IMG/VR virus record: IMGVR_UViG_3300017917_001566
Location: 1 to 38,922 of that record
Direction: 5' to 3' (one strand)
Length of the DNA: 38,922 nucleotides
DNA from: a virus
Made by a program: the position numbers and the translations under genes. The notes under the pieces are model-generated. The model was not told where the DNA came from and ran no database searches. It saw only the letters and a list, made by a program, of their open reading frames with translations. Below, piece by piece: positions 1 through 7,787 of this stretch (positions are counted from its first letter, which is position 1; every line of letters starts with the position of its first letter).

Positions 1-35
1 CGCAAAAGGTACCCTTGGGGTCTAAGACCTGTTGT

Positions 36-1181
36 TTAAACTCTAGATCGTTCATTTATGTATTGCTCAAAGCGTTGGGGGAATTCTTGTCGAACTTCCT
101 GTTGCAGTTCGGCCAGGCGTTGTTGATTGTATTTACATACAGTATAACATTCTTTTAAGAAACTTGCAAGATCTTGTTGGCACAAGTCTGTTACAATGTC
201 TACTATACGATCCATACGATCCTGATGATTGTCTATCTGATCAAACGATTCATCTACGACATGCCCAAAAGTACGAAATCCTAAATCGTGTAGGTCACGA
301 TAAAAACCTCGGTTGCTGGCCACTATAAACGGATGTCCTATGGTCAAGGGTTTGGCTATTTTTTCTGTGCGGAAACTGTAAGGACTTTCAGCACATATGG
401 TTTCAGTTACCAAGGAAAAGTAAGTGTCACGATAGGGTTCTGGTGTTAGATATATGTCGCCCCACTCGCGGCGAAACAGTTCTTGTTTGAGGAATGTGAA
501 CCCGGGTTCGATGTGCCCAAATGTGGGATTACGATACTGAGGAACTTCATACTCGTCAGGCAGACGTTGCAATACTGTTTCAGTTGACACTACATTGACA
601 CCATTTTCTACTAGACTAAAGTATCGCTGTCCACTGGGTTTACTGTCCAACATGGTCCAAAGGCTGTGCTCTAGTGCGCCTGTGCGTTTGAGCTTTTCGT
701 ATAGATATTTGCGATGCGGTCTGGCACGACCGTTTAGGAACAGGAACTTGTAGGGCTTGTCAGTCTTGTTAAATATTTCTTCTGTGTGTTGCTGTGCTGT
801 TATGTTTTCTTCGTAGTCCAGGATGTGTGTTAAAAAATGTTCGTGAGTCAATACATCATATTCAGGATCCAGCTCTGCACCACCAATTACTAGTATTTTC
901 TTTTGTCTGACCAAGTCGTCGATCTTGAGCTGTCGTAATTGACTTTCCAGTGTCCAGGCTCCTTCTGCACTGTTACCAAACACCAGAATATATTTGCCTG
1001 TTTCGGCCAGTTCGCGAATGGTTGGCAAGAAATCTAAAAAATGTTGCCGTCCAAATACGTAGATAGAACCCGGAACTGGATTGACTTTTTTAAGATCCCA
1101 AAATGATTGATCAATCCAGGGCTTGAGCAAGTTATAAACTTCGCTCATGGTATCTACTACAAGTCTACGATTGCCTAGCAT
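36..1181 (-). CDS. GT-B / exostosin-like glycosyltransferase
   Basis: Predicted 381-aa soluble protein, last gene of the accessory operon. The C-terminal half (about residues 235-330) has the pattern of GT-B nucleotide-sugar-binding domains: a segment reading SLVTETICAESPYSFRTEKI, then a hydrophobic 'PFIVASNRGFYRDL' stretch, then LGFRTFG and DESFDQI. The 'TEKI...G.PFIV' core is typical of exostosin-like and alpha-1,3-fucosyltransferase-like proteins and is seen in many phage glycosyltransferases. The N-terminal half would be the acceptor-side Rossmann domain. The ATG at 1181 is preceded by AAGGAG ten bases upstream and overlaps the radical SAM gene by 17 bases, so translation is probably coupled. 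An internal ATG at 1148 is possible but lacks such a clear Shine-Dalgarno. Donor and acceptor are unknown. The glycosyltransferase class is inferred from motifs only. Confidence 0.6.
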   Translation of the reverse strand: MLGNRRLVVDTMSEVYNLLKPWIDQSFWDLKKVNPVPGSIYVFGRQHFLDFLPTIRELAETGKYILVFGNSAEGAWTLESQLRQLKIDDLVRQKKILVIGGAELDPEYDVLTHEHFLTHILDYEENITAQQHTEEIFNKTDKPYKFLFLNGRARPHRKYLYEKLKRTGALEHSLWTMLDSKPSGQRYFSLVENGVNVVSTETVLQRLPDEYEVPQYRNPTFGHIEPGFTFLKQELFRREWGDIYLTPEPYRDTYFSLVTETICAESPYSFRTEKIAKPLTIGHPFIVASNRGFYRDLHDLGFRTFGHVVDESFDQIDNHQDRMDRIVDIVTDLCQQDLASFLKECYTVCKYNQQRLAELQQEVRQEFPQRFEQYINERSRV

Positions 1182-2586
1182 GGTATTCGCACTCCTTCCA
1201 CCAGGAGGACATTTCTGGAAAGGTCTTTAAAAAGTCTGTGCCGTGTCGACGATCTGCTTCGCTAAAGAAACGATAAAAGTCAGCTTTGGCCTGATCATGA
1301 TTCTGTTGTTTGCCTGAACGCATCCAGGCAATATCTCTGTCTAGTCTAGCAATTTCATAGTCCTTGAATCCTTTGAATCTTGTTGTAGCAGTTTCTTGAT
1401 GTCTCAGCATCCAGGCCCATAGTTGATCCAAGCGTGACGCATAACTTTCGGGCATGATGTCCAAGCGTTGCCAAGTGGGTTGACGCAGTACTGGAGTATC
1501 AAACCATACCCGCTGATAGGTTGTGCTGTACCGTTCTCTCAAGCGTAAGATACCATCGAACAGTTGGTCCAAGGTAGTGACACTGAGATTGTTCATGGTC
1601 ACTATAAATGTAACGCTGTTACGTCCGGGTATTTCTGTTAGGAACTGATTGACACGACTCCATAACAGTTCGAAATCCAGGCCGTGGCGTATGTATTCAG
1701 CTTGTGCGCCCCAGGCATCTAGGCTAACATACTGCATGAAGTGTTCAATCTTCTCACCTTCGCATAACTGTTTAACATAACCTAAATATTTTTCCCAAGA
1801 CTTTTCATCTACACTAAAGTTTGACGTTACGTTTAAATGCAGTTTAGGACTGGGGTTGGCCAGGACATAGTCAAACACACGATAGGTATTCTTGTCTAAT
1901 AGCGGCTCACCACCGGTCATACGGAAGTGTTCCAGTTCAGGGTATACTGTAGGCCACCACGCCCAGAAAGCTTCTACATAAGGATTATCATGGCTAACAG
2001 GGATAGGCTTATTACGACCGGTGAAATGGCTAGGATCGTTATGAGTAGTGCTTGTAGGGTATCCACCCCACTTGTCAATCTCAGCTTGCCAAGTGCTTGA
2101 AAATTGCGGACTGCAATAACTACAAGCCAAGTTACAAACGTGATTGAAATTAACTTCCATATAGCTAGGGGTAACATCTTCATCTCCTGTTGAATTCATT
2201 ATGGTAGCAAAGTCTTTGGCGGCCCATGGTTCACCTGAACGATAATGACGATCACTTAGTTTACCGTTGTCTTCCATGGTCCAACAATAACTACACTCTT
2301 GCGGGCGCTCTTGTTTTAACATAATCCGGCGCTGTTCTTTCTTGTGCGGAGTATTATGTAATGCACTAGGATTGTCTGCTAGTAGACTGCTGTCAATCGG
2401 ATGCAACGGAGGATGGTAACAGGAGTTGTTGAGTCCTGTGGTTAGGTGCAGGCTTACTTGCTTCCATTTGGCCAAGCACATGGCAGGACCCAGGGCCTCT
2501 TTCATTTCTTCAGCACCGTTTAAGAACTGACTTTTGAAGTTGTTCTTGATCGAATCGCCTTTGTTGTTTAAGAAATTGTTTTCCAT
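1165..2586 (-). CDS. radical SAM protein with N-terminal auxiliary-cluster (twitch/SPASM-like) domain
   Basis: 473-aa radical SAM enzyme. The cluster motif CNLACSYC (C151, C155, C158) binds the SAM-coordinating [4Fe-4S] cluster. MTGGEPLL at about 223-230 is the SAM-contacting GGEP motif. Four further cysteines lie before the radical SAM barrel (C37, C56, C98, C101; the last two as ECSYCW) and could hold an auxiliary cluster. This N-terminal placement is known from phage 'twitch domain' radical SAM proteins. Downstream aromatic-rich segments fit the rest of a partial TIM barrel. The start overlaps the upstream radical SAM gene by 19 bases and has no strong ribosome-binding site, which suggests coupled translation. 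Substrate unknown. Members of the class modify peptides, sugars or nucleosides; the flanking glycosyltransferases favour a glycan- or glycopeptide-related role, which is inference. Confidence 0.85.
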   Translation of the reverse strand: MENNFLNNKGDSIKNNFKSQFLNGAEEMKEALGPAMCLAKWKQVSLHLTTGLNNSCYHPPLHPIDSSLLADNPSALHNTPHKKEQRRIMLKQERPQECSYCWTMEDNGKLSDRHYRSGEPWAAKDFATIMNSTGDEDVTPSYMEVNFNHVCNLACSYCSPQFSSTWQAEIDKWGGYPTSTTHNDPSHFTGRNKPIPVSHDNPYVEAFWAWWPTVYPELEHFRMTGGEPLLDKNTYRVFDYVLANPSPKLHLNVTSNFSVDEKSWEKYLGYVKQLCEGEKIEHFMQYVSLDAWGAQAEYIRHGLDFELLWSRVNQFLTEIPGRNSVTFIVTMNNLSVTTLDQLFDGILRLRERYSTTYQRVWFDTPVLRQPTWQRLDIMPESYASRLDQLWAWMLRHQETATTRFKGFKDYEIARLDRDIAWMRSGKQQNHDQAKADFYRFFSEADRRHGTDFLKTFPEMSSWWKECEYHARQS

Positions 2587-3632
2587 ATGTGCTTTTTAAA
2601 ATTGCCTGGCAAGATATCTAATAAATTTTCATTTCTTAGTTTGTCTAAGTAGGTTATTTGTAGCAGGGTCACAGGAAACAACTGTGTTTGATCCTGCTCT
2701 AACTTGTTACGAATAAGCTGGCATGAGTTTTTATTGTAACCTAAATTTTCTATATCAGTTAGGCACTGCTCAGCCAGCTCTTTGAGATCCTCAGGCAAGG
2801 CTGACAAACACAGGTAATCAGGGTAAGTGAGCGGAAACAATCGGACCTTTTCTTCTTTGAAATATTCCAACAACTCAGCAACATACCAGATATTCATCAA
2901 ACTAACTGTACAGTGTATTTCCAAAGCAAATGCTCGGTAGGACTGTGAAAAAGTTTTGAGTCGTTGTAGATTTTCTTTTACTGTGTTCCAGTTGGTTCCA
3001 GACCTTATGATTTCAGCCTTGTCGCCTACTGCGTCTATGCTGGCAGCAAATGTTACGGATTTAAAGTTTTTCCACAGATCAAATATGTCAAGTGTTTTGT
3101 ATTTAAGCACGGTTAGGTTGGAGTTGTACTGTAGCTGTATGTTGTGGCTTAGGCCTTTATCAACCAACATCTGTAAAATTTCCCAGTGCTCGTGATTGAT
3201 CAAAGGTTCTCCTCCAGTGTAGTACATTCGCTGTAGGTCTGAAGTAAACAGGTAATCCTTGAACGGCATGATGTCTTGTTTAATCAGGGTCTTGACCAGC
3301 TGCCTTTCCTGGGCAATTTGATTGCTGTTGTCAGGGTCACAACTTCGACATTTTATATTACAGAGATTGGTGTTTCTGATATCTAAAAATTGAATACCAG
3401 CACCAGAATTAGGTGTGAATGATTGCCTATAACTAGGCAGGTTGTTGGCTTCGTCTTCAACGCATCTATGACAAACCGCAGCAGGTGTTCCTGTGCGTAG
3501 ATCTTGAAATGGATCTTGAGTTAACAACTCAACAGGTTTTCTGTATGAATAATCGATCAGGCAACAGGGTGCAATGGTGCCATTGCTGTGAAACACTACA
3601 CCGTGATCAATAGCACCACAGGTCCAGGTCAT
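2568..3632 (-). CDS. radical SAM protein with N-terminal SPASM/twitch-like domain
   Basis: 354-aa radical SAM enzyme. CNIKCRSC (C91, C95, C98) is the CxxxCxxC cluster motif, and YYTGGEPL at about 137-144 is the GGEP motif. The N-terminus carries a textbook auxiliary-cluster pattern: C5, then 'GVVFHSNGTIAPCC' (C23/C24), then CHRC (C54, C57). This resembles the 'DG.V.PCC ... C..C' signature of SPASM/twitch domains, placed ahead of the barrel. The frame is open to a TTG at 3638, but the AGGAAGG at 3639-3645 is correctly spaced (6 bases) only for the ATG at 3632. That ATG shares one base with the TAA of the upstream gene (TAATG). It is followed directly by a second, divergent radical SAM gene, suggesting the two act in one pathway or as partners. 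Substrate unknown. Confidence 0.87.
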   Translation of the reverse strand: MTWTCGAIDHGVVFHSNGTIAPCCLIDYSYRKPVELLTQDPFQDLRTGTPAAVCHRCVEDEANNLPSYRQSFTPNSGAGIQFLDIRNTNLCNIKCRSCDPDNSNQIAQERQLVKTLIKQDIMPFKDYLFTSDLQRMYYTGGEPLINHEHWEILQMLVDKGLSHNIQLQYNSNLTVLKYKTLDIFDLWKNFKSVTFAASIDAVGDKAEIIRSGTNWNTVKENLQRLKTFSQSYRAFALEIHCTVSLMNIWYVAELLEYFKEEKVRLFPLTYPDYLCLSALPEDLKELAEQCLTDIENLGYNKNSCQLIRNKLEQDQTQLFPVTLLQITYLDKLRNENLLDILPGNFKKHIWKTIS

Positions 3633-4558
3633 TACCAACCTTCCTGACGTCGGATCACATCCATTTCTCTAGTCATTATGCCTTGATTGTGCCAGTTACT
3701 ACGATAGTGATACTTGAAGAATTTGCTTTCTTCTGGACCGTACATGCTGATAGGTAAGTCTAACTGTTGCTCTAGGTCTTCGGCCACACGTCCTGCTAGT
3801 AGTTCAGGATCACTAGACTCTACAGTTTTCCATAAGTCAGTTAATGCATCAAAGTCCTGTACCAGTTTATGATCCCAATTAGTCAGCATGGTCATGTAGG
3901 TGCCCATACGTGCTCCTGCAATGGACCAGATACCATGGTCAGCATCTCTACCAATGTTTTGCCATATGGTTAGATGGTCCAGGTTGCGTTGATGCACTTG
4001 ATCTCGAAACTCATTTACATCAGGACGTCGACCCTTGTTTAAGCACATCTTGACACCTTCACGGAACCCGGCACGCCAAGCATGAAACTCACTTTGATTA
4101 GGGAATGTGGTACTGAAGCAATCGTGCATGGCCCAGTAGTTGGGATAGAAACAAAACTCTACATCGTTTTCAGCCGATCCATCTGTATTTTCATGTGTAC
4201 GCATGTTGTTAACAAATGTTTGGGTCCAGCTACTGACGCCACCATTGCCGTACATGAGTCCGTTGATGTTGTTCTTGGCACGCCAGCGATACACTGCTGA
4301 CTCCCATTCCGCATCTTTGAATACCAACGTCTGATTAAAAAACTCTGGGTATGGAATATTATCCCCATCAATAAGAATAAAACGTTCTGTGGTACTGGCC
4401 TTGGCGGCTGCTTTGTGTGCGGCATCTGAACCTTTGACTCCGTCTACACGCACAGCCCAGGGCACTATGTTTTTGATCTTGACCCAAAATTCTTCTTTCA
4501 TGGGTTCATCGTAACTAAGGTAAATGCAGTCTAAGTCTGCAACGTCAATTTGTGTCAT
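3632..4558 (-). CDS. GT-A-like glycosyltransferase with DGD motif
   Basis: 308-aa predicted soluble protein. The N-terminal 110 residues look like a GT-A nucleotide-sugar domain: a short beta strand (CIYLSYDE), an alanine-rich helix, and then RFILIDGDN (D64-G65-D66), which matches a DxD metal/sugar-nucleotide motif at the end of a hydrophobic strand. The middle holds a tryptophan- and asparagine-rich region and 'HAWRAGFREGVKMCL', which could form an acceptor site. It overlaps the upstream 118-aa gene by 14 bases, and the downstream radical SAM gene starts on its stop codon. I know no precise family. The glycosyltransferase call rests on the DGD context and the neighbours. It could instead be another nucleotide-sugar-dependent enzyme. 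Confidence 0.55.
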   Translation of the reverse strand: MTQIDVADLDCIYLSYDEPMKEEFWVKIKNIVPWAVRVDGVKGSDAAHKAAAKASTTERFILIDGDNIPYPEFFNQTLVFKDAEWESAVYRWRAKNNINGLMYGNGGVSSWTQTFVNNMRTHENTDGSAENDVEFCFYPNYWAMHDCFSTTFPNQSEFHAWRAGFREGVKMCLNKGRRPDVNEFRDQVHQRNLDHLTIWQNIGRDADHGIWSIAGARMGTYMTMLTNWDHKLVQDFDALTDLWKTVESSDPELLAGRVAEDLEQQLDLPISMYGPEESKFFKYHYRSNWHNQGIMTREMDVIRRQEGW

Positions 4559-4901
4559 ATGTTGTCATACTCCATTTGGTGTGTGGTTGTGTTTCGTTGA
4601 CCACAATACAGATATCGTTAGGCGAACAAGGTGTTCCAGTGTCGCTGGGCGTGAGTTTTTTTACTATACTGGCTGGTTTAAGTTCTTTGATTTTTCCATC
4701 TACCACACGAACATTTAAAGGGCCTCGATGAAACATTTCTGCATCGATCTCTATATAATTATGCGGCATGTCCTCCATGCTGTAACAAATAGGAGTGCCG
4801 TCCTCATTGTAATACAGTCTAAAAAAGATTGGTTTGGTTGGTATGGGTGCTGTTAATATAGCCCAAAATTCTGCTTCAGTCAGGGCTTGATCTTTACTCA
4901 T
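4545..4901 (-). CDS. conserved hypothetical small protein
   Basis: 118-aa protein with no membrane segment and no catalytic motif that I recognise. The central part ('RLYYNEDGTPICYSMEDMPH', then 'YIEIDAEMFHRG' and 'NVRVVDGKI') reads as a small mixed alpha/beta domain and resembles hypothetical proteins I associate with T4-like aquatic phages; this is recollection, not a search result. The last 40 residues are polar with two cysteines (in PCSPNDIC). It lies inside the glycosyltransferase/radical SAM operon and overlaps both neighbours (8 and 14 bases). It could be an accessory subunit or a substrate protein of the radical SAM enzymes. It does not look like a classic short precursor peptide because most of it appears globular. 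Confidence 0.7.
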   Translation of the reverse strand: MSKDQALTEAEFWAILTAPIPTKPIFFRLYYNEDGTPICYSMEDMPHNYIEIDAEMFHRGPLNVRVVDGKIKELKPASIVKKLTPSDTGTPCSPNDICIVVNETQPHTKWSMTTYDTN

Positions 4902-5619
4902 CGATCCAGTCCTTTATGTGATAGTGTACTAGTCCCCATTGCGCCACTGTGTTGATTCTTAATGGATTGTTTTCCCATATCAGTTCCTTGGTCCAGTCTT
5001 CGGAGTGTAGACGGTTGATATGTCGTTTCATGTGTACAATGGTTGGACCCAGGCCTGCGGGTAGTGTCACTTGTTCCTCGCCCATGATCACAGCGGCCAC
5101 AGCATAAACAACATCAGTGGTTGGCTCATCATCGGGAAACTTGAGTAATCTTTTGTACTCAGACCAGTTTTCAAATATACCACGTACCAAAACAAAAAAA
5201 TCCTTGGCAGTTTGACTTACACGCCAGTAAGTAATGGCATTGTACACATCGGGTAGGTTGTTCTCGTCAAATATCTTACGATAGTTTCTAGACGTGGCTT
5301 TTTCATCGTAGAATGTTCTAGCGCCTTGACTAATAACTACATCGCGTCGTTCAAACAGTGTCCACCAATGATCGATTGGGCTGGCGCAAATCATGTCTGC
5401 TTCTAGTTTAATAGTTTGTCTATAAGGACTTACAGCAAACATTTGCCAATCATCTGCAAATCCTTCCTGGCGGCCATAAGGCAACATATTTTCAGTTACA
5501 ATGGTAATATCAGCTTCAGGATGAAACTGACGAATACTATCGGCCAAGCGTTCGGCACACTTGACATATACATCACCAAAGGCTGGAATAACGTAGCCAC
5601 GTTCAGCAAGGATTGGCAA
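4894..5619 (-). CDS. GT8-like glycosyltransferase, paralog B
   Basis: 241-aa GT-A-fold protein of the glycogenin/GT8-like kind. It has an N-terminal strand (GYVIPAFGD), a helix 'CAERLADSIRQFHP', the strand 'ADITIVTEN', and then 'SPYRQTIKLEADMICASPID' around residues 64-83. The usual DxD is replaced by E73-A-D75. The C-terminal part has 'GPTIVHMKRHINR', and the final HYHIKDW is plausibly the late histidine metal-ligand region. It is similar throughout to the next upstream gene (shared SP-x-x-QT-x-x-L[ED]AD block and a shared W-x-x-Y region), so the two are probably tandem duplicates. The start is TTG, supported by AGGAGA five bases upstream; no ATG fits the N-terminus. The substrate is unknown. 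Confidence 0.65.
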   Translation of the reverse strand: MPILAERGYVIPAFGDVYVKCAERLADSIRQFHPEADITIVTENMLPYGRQEGFADDWQMFAVSPYRQTIKLEADMICASPIDHWWTLFERRDVVISQGARTFYDEKATSRNYRKIFDENNLPDVYNAITYWRVSQTAKDFFVLVRGIFENWSEYKRLLKFPDDEPTTDVVYAVAAVIMGEEQVTLPAGLGPTIVHMKRHINRLHSEDWTKELIWENNPLRINTVAQWGLVHYHIKDWIDE

Positions 5620-6400
5620 CTATGTCTCCTAATGTTTTCTTGCCCATGGCATGAAAGTCTTGACCACGCAATTCAATCCAACGCGGTTTCTGCTCTGAGG
5701 TTACAAAGTCTACACGATAGTGATCTGGTGCCAGCTGTGTTAGCTTGTGATCCGGTGTTAGACTGGCTAAGTTCCAGGGTATACCAGAATGGTCAAGTAC
5801 ATGTCCGTTGACTACACCCAGGGCAATAGTCAGGGCATGATCATTGCGATAAGCAGTGAGCCTGTTGTTGTAGATATTTCTATAGTGATTCCAATTATCT
5901 CTAACCATGTTCATAGTTTCAAATATTAATCTAGCCTGTTCACTGCGCCTAAACATCATGACAGTGGCCCACCACATGGGCATGTTGTATGCGCCAAAGT
6001 AGTTTAGATCTGTAAAGTCATGTAGTCCAGTAATGTCATAGGCCCAGCGATGCGCCAGAAAGTCTTGTCGACTGTCCAACACAGTTCGTAATTGATTGCT
6101 GGCCACAACATAATCAGCATCCAAAACTAAAGTTTGACTCCATGGACTAAGTTCATATGCATTGACTCTTGAACCGTTGTGCCAAGTGACTGTAGTTTCG
6201 TAATCTCCAAACCATCGACTATTTTTGCCATCTGAATTGGCAATGATCACCTGCTCAAACTTTAATTCAGTGGGGCGATCAGTTACTAGTGCTACCGGAA
6301 TATCAAGATGTCTGCGTATGTTTTCAGCGCACCATGCGGCCATGGCAACATAGTCTGTCTTTTCATTGTTGTAGGCAAAGATTAATGCGCCAGTGGTCAT
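5603..6400 (-). CDS. GT8-like glycosyltransferase, paralog A
   Basis: 265-aa GT-A-fold protein. An N-terminal strand/turn (GALIFAYNN), the helix 'AAWCAENIRRHLDIPVALVT' and the strand 'SPWSQTLVLDADYVV' with D94-A-D96 form a DxD motif at the end of a beta strand, as in GT8-type enzymes. Later residues (RNDHALTIALG, and a histidine in HVLDHSGIPW) fit the acceptor and metal-binding half. It looks like a paralog of the following gene but keeps the canonical DxD. The ATG overlaps the stop of the 101-aa gene as ATGA with no Shine-Dalgarno, so expression probably depends on coupled translation. Likely a retaining sugar transferase; donor and acceptor are unknown. Confidence 0.68.
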   Translation of the reverse strand: MTTGALIFAYNNEKTDYVAMAAWCAENIRRHLDIPVALVTDRPTELKFEQVIIANSDGKNSRWFGDYETTVTWHNGSRVNAYELSPWSQTLVLDADYVVASNQLRTVLDSRQDFLAHRWAYDITGLHDFTDLNYFGAYNMPMWWATVMMFRRSEQARLIFETMNMVRDNWNHYRNIYNNRLTAYRNDHALTIALGVVNGHVLDHSGIPWNLASLTPDHKLTQLAPDHYRVDFVTSEQKPRWIELRGQDFHAMGKKTLGDIVANPC

Positions 6401-6702
6401 CTATTTTTTGATATGGTTTCGTATTCTACTAGCCAAGCGTTCATTTGTTCTTGCCAGTGTGTGCGCACAATATCGCGAAACTCATTAGGAACAACTTTAA
6501 CAGGTGTGTCATACAAGTCAAGCAACACAGATGTTGGACCGGTACAAGCTGCCAATGTAGCTAACAGTTCAGGCCCAGCAAGCCACATACCTCCTGCGTG
6601 AGCAAATGTTAGTTTGCCTTGATATTTTTCTTTGAGCAGGCGTTTAGCAGCTGCGTGTTCAAAACGAGCACGACTATGTGCGATTAAGTTTTCAGTATCC
6701 AT
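6397..6702 (-). CDS. conserved hypothetical, first gene of accessory operon
   Basis: 101-aa protein. It has a charged N-terminal helix (about residues 4-28, ARFEHAAAKRLLKEKYQGKL), then an AHAGGMW turn, a hydrophobic segment too short and too polar for a membrane span, LLDLYDTPVKV, and a C-terminal amphipathic helix. No catalytic motif is recognised. It resembles small hypothetical proteins next to glycosyltransferase genes in T4-like aquatic phages; I cannot verify this. It opens the operon. Its ATG lies only seven bases from the TATAAT box and has no Shine-Dalgarno, so its message may be leaderless. Confidence 0.7.
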   Translation of the reverse strand: MDTENLIAHSRARFEHAAAKRLLKEKYQGKLTFAHAGGMWLAGPELLATLAACTGPTSVLLDLYDTPVKVVPNEFRDIVRTHWQEQMNAWLVEYETISKNR

Positions 6703-6708
6703 AGGATT

Positions 6709-6737
6709 ATTATACTACAAAAAGCGGAAAAGGTAAA
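6709..6737 (-). promoter_or_regulatory. sigma70-type promoter of the accessory operon
   Basis: On the minus strand, TTTACC (6732-6737) and a perfect TATAAT (6709-6714) are separated by 17 bases. A normal transcription start, about seven bases past the -10, would fall on the A of the ATG at 6702, giving a leaderless first gene. The -35 box lies inside the tail of the terminator hairpin of the upstream structural operon. A host-type promoter suggests that this operon is expressed before the late phase. Confidence 0.65.
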
Positions 6738-6754
6738 GCCCCTTGCGGGGCTTT
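6735..6754 (-). terminator. rho-independent terminator of the structural operon
   Basis: AAAGCCCC, loop TTGC (GCAA on the transcript), GGGGCTTT forms an eight-base-pair perfect stem with a four-base loop. It is followed on the minus strand by TTTACCTTTT. It lies 20 bases after the stop of the last structural gene (6774) and just before the promoter of the next operon. Confidence 0.85.
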
Positions 6755-6773
6755 TGGTAAAGCTACAGTGCCG

Positions 6774-7772
6774 TTAGGCTACAGTTGCAGCAATAGTCGG
6801 AGTACCCCAACTGTTGGTAAGATAAGTTGTACTTGGTGGAATGTAACGTACCAATACAGCAGGTGCTGTACCAAATGTTGTGTATGGACTTGGTGTGTCT
6901 GTACCACCACTGATAGTAGCACTTGTACCTGCGCCCACACTACCGTCACTAACCCAGGTAGTTACCAAAGTTAATGTAGTTGCTGCGGCGTTTTTTGCAG
7001 CAGTAACACGAACGTATTCACCACTGTATGGACTAACTGAGTTGTTCAATTGGAACATTGTTGTAGGCGCCGCGTTAGCAACCAATGTGTACCAACCTGT
7101 AGTTGTCAAGTTTGGACTTGGTGTGCCAGAACCGCCAACACGTGTAAAGCCTGTATAACTTGTACCAGCGATTGTTTGTGCAGCACCGTTAACACGACCA
7201 CTCATGTAAAGTGTACCTACTGTGCCAATAAATGTGTTCCAGTCTGGATCTGTGTCAGTACCAGTGCTAGACTTGCTCATGTCAATACGAACTAAACCAC
7301 CTGCATTCCAGAAATAACGTGCTTGATCAGCACTTGGGAATGTAGTTGTACTTGTAAATGTGATTGTCCAGGCAGCTGTACCAGAACCTGTACCAGTTAG
7401 CTTGGCAATGTTACCGGTCCAAGTTGAGCTGGTTGTTCCAGATGCGGCAGCATTTCCACGAGCAGCAGTGACGTTGTTGATGTCAGTCTGTACGTTGGCC
7501 AATACACTAATAGTGTTACCAGCTGATGGTTGTGTTCTAGAAGTAATTGCTACGTTGGTTTGACTTCCCATACTGGCCAAGTTAGCTACCAATGTTGCCC
7601 ACTGAGTAGCTGTTACTGTTCCACCTGTTGATACGTTTGCTATGGTAGTTTGACCCCACCCGCTGTCAGTGGATCCAGTTGCCCAGACCTGGTTGATACA
7701 GTTTGCTGCTACGTTAGCTACAAAACCATTGTAGTCTGTTGCTTGAATTAAACCACCTGTTGAATATGTCAT
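6774..7772 (-). CDS. virion structural / fibre-like protein
   Basis: 332-aa protein, last gene of the late operon. The sequence is rich in Thr, Ala, Gly and Ser with few charges and no signal peptide, as in beta-rich phage fibre or surface proteins. The N-terminal 110 residues look helical and may be an attachment domain ('GFVANVAANCINQVW', 'LVANLASMGS'). The middle and end consist of beta-strand patterns (AAWTITFTSTTTF, GLVRIDMSKSS, GEYVRVTAAKN, LTLVTTWVSD). A DTDPDW motif is echoed in two other structural proteins here. AGGAAAG precedes the ATG. Position beside the other fibre-like genes supports a virion role. The exact location (tail fibre, collar or head decoration) is not determined. 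Confidence 0.6.
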   Translation of the reverse strand: MTYSTGGLIQATDYNGFVANVAANCINQVWATGSTDSGWGQTTIANVSTGGTVTATQWATLVANLASMGSQTNVAITSRTQPSAGNTISVLANVQTDINNVTAARGNAAASGTTSSTWTGNIAKLTGTGSGTAAWTITFTSTTTFPSADQARYFWNAGGLVRIDMSKSSTGTDTDPDWNTFIGTVGTLYMSGRVNGAAQTIAGTSYTGFTRVGGSGTPSPNLTTTGWYTLVANAAPTTMFQLNNSVSPYSGEYVRVTAAKNAAATTLTLVTTWVSDGSVGAGTSATISGGTDTPSPYTTFGTAPAVLVRYIPPSTTYLTNSWGTPTIAATVA

Positions 7773-7787
7773 TGTTCTTTCCTAAAA

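Noticed and set aside
1-35. Possible terminator after the last accessory gene
   Set aside because: Only short three- to four-base stems can be drawn in these 35 bases, and the sequence ends at the window edge.
3632-3638. TTG start two codons upstream of the first radical SAM gene
   Set aside because: The AGGAAGG directly abuts the TTG, leaving no spacing, while the ATG at 3632 has six bases and a TAATG overlap.
4545-4901. 118-aa protein as a ribosomally made peptide precursor for the radical SAM enzymes
   Set aside because: It looks largely globular, with no leader/core layout or repeated core residues. A substrate role is left open only as a weak possibility.
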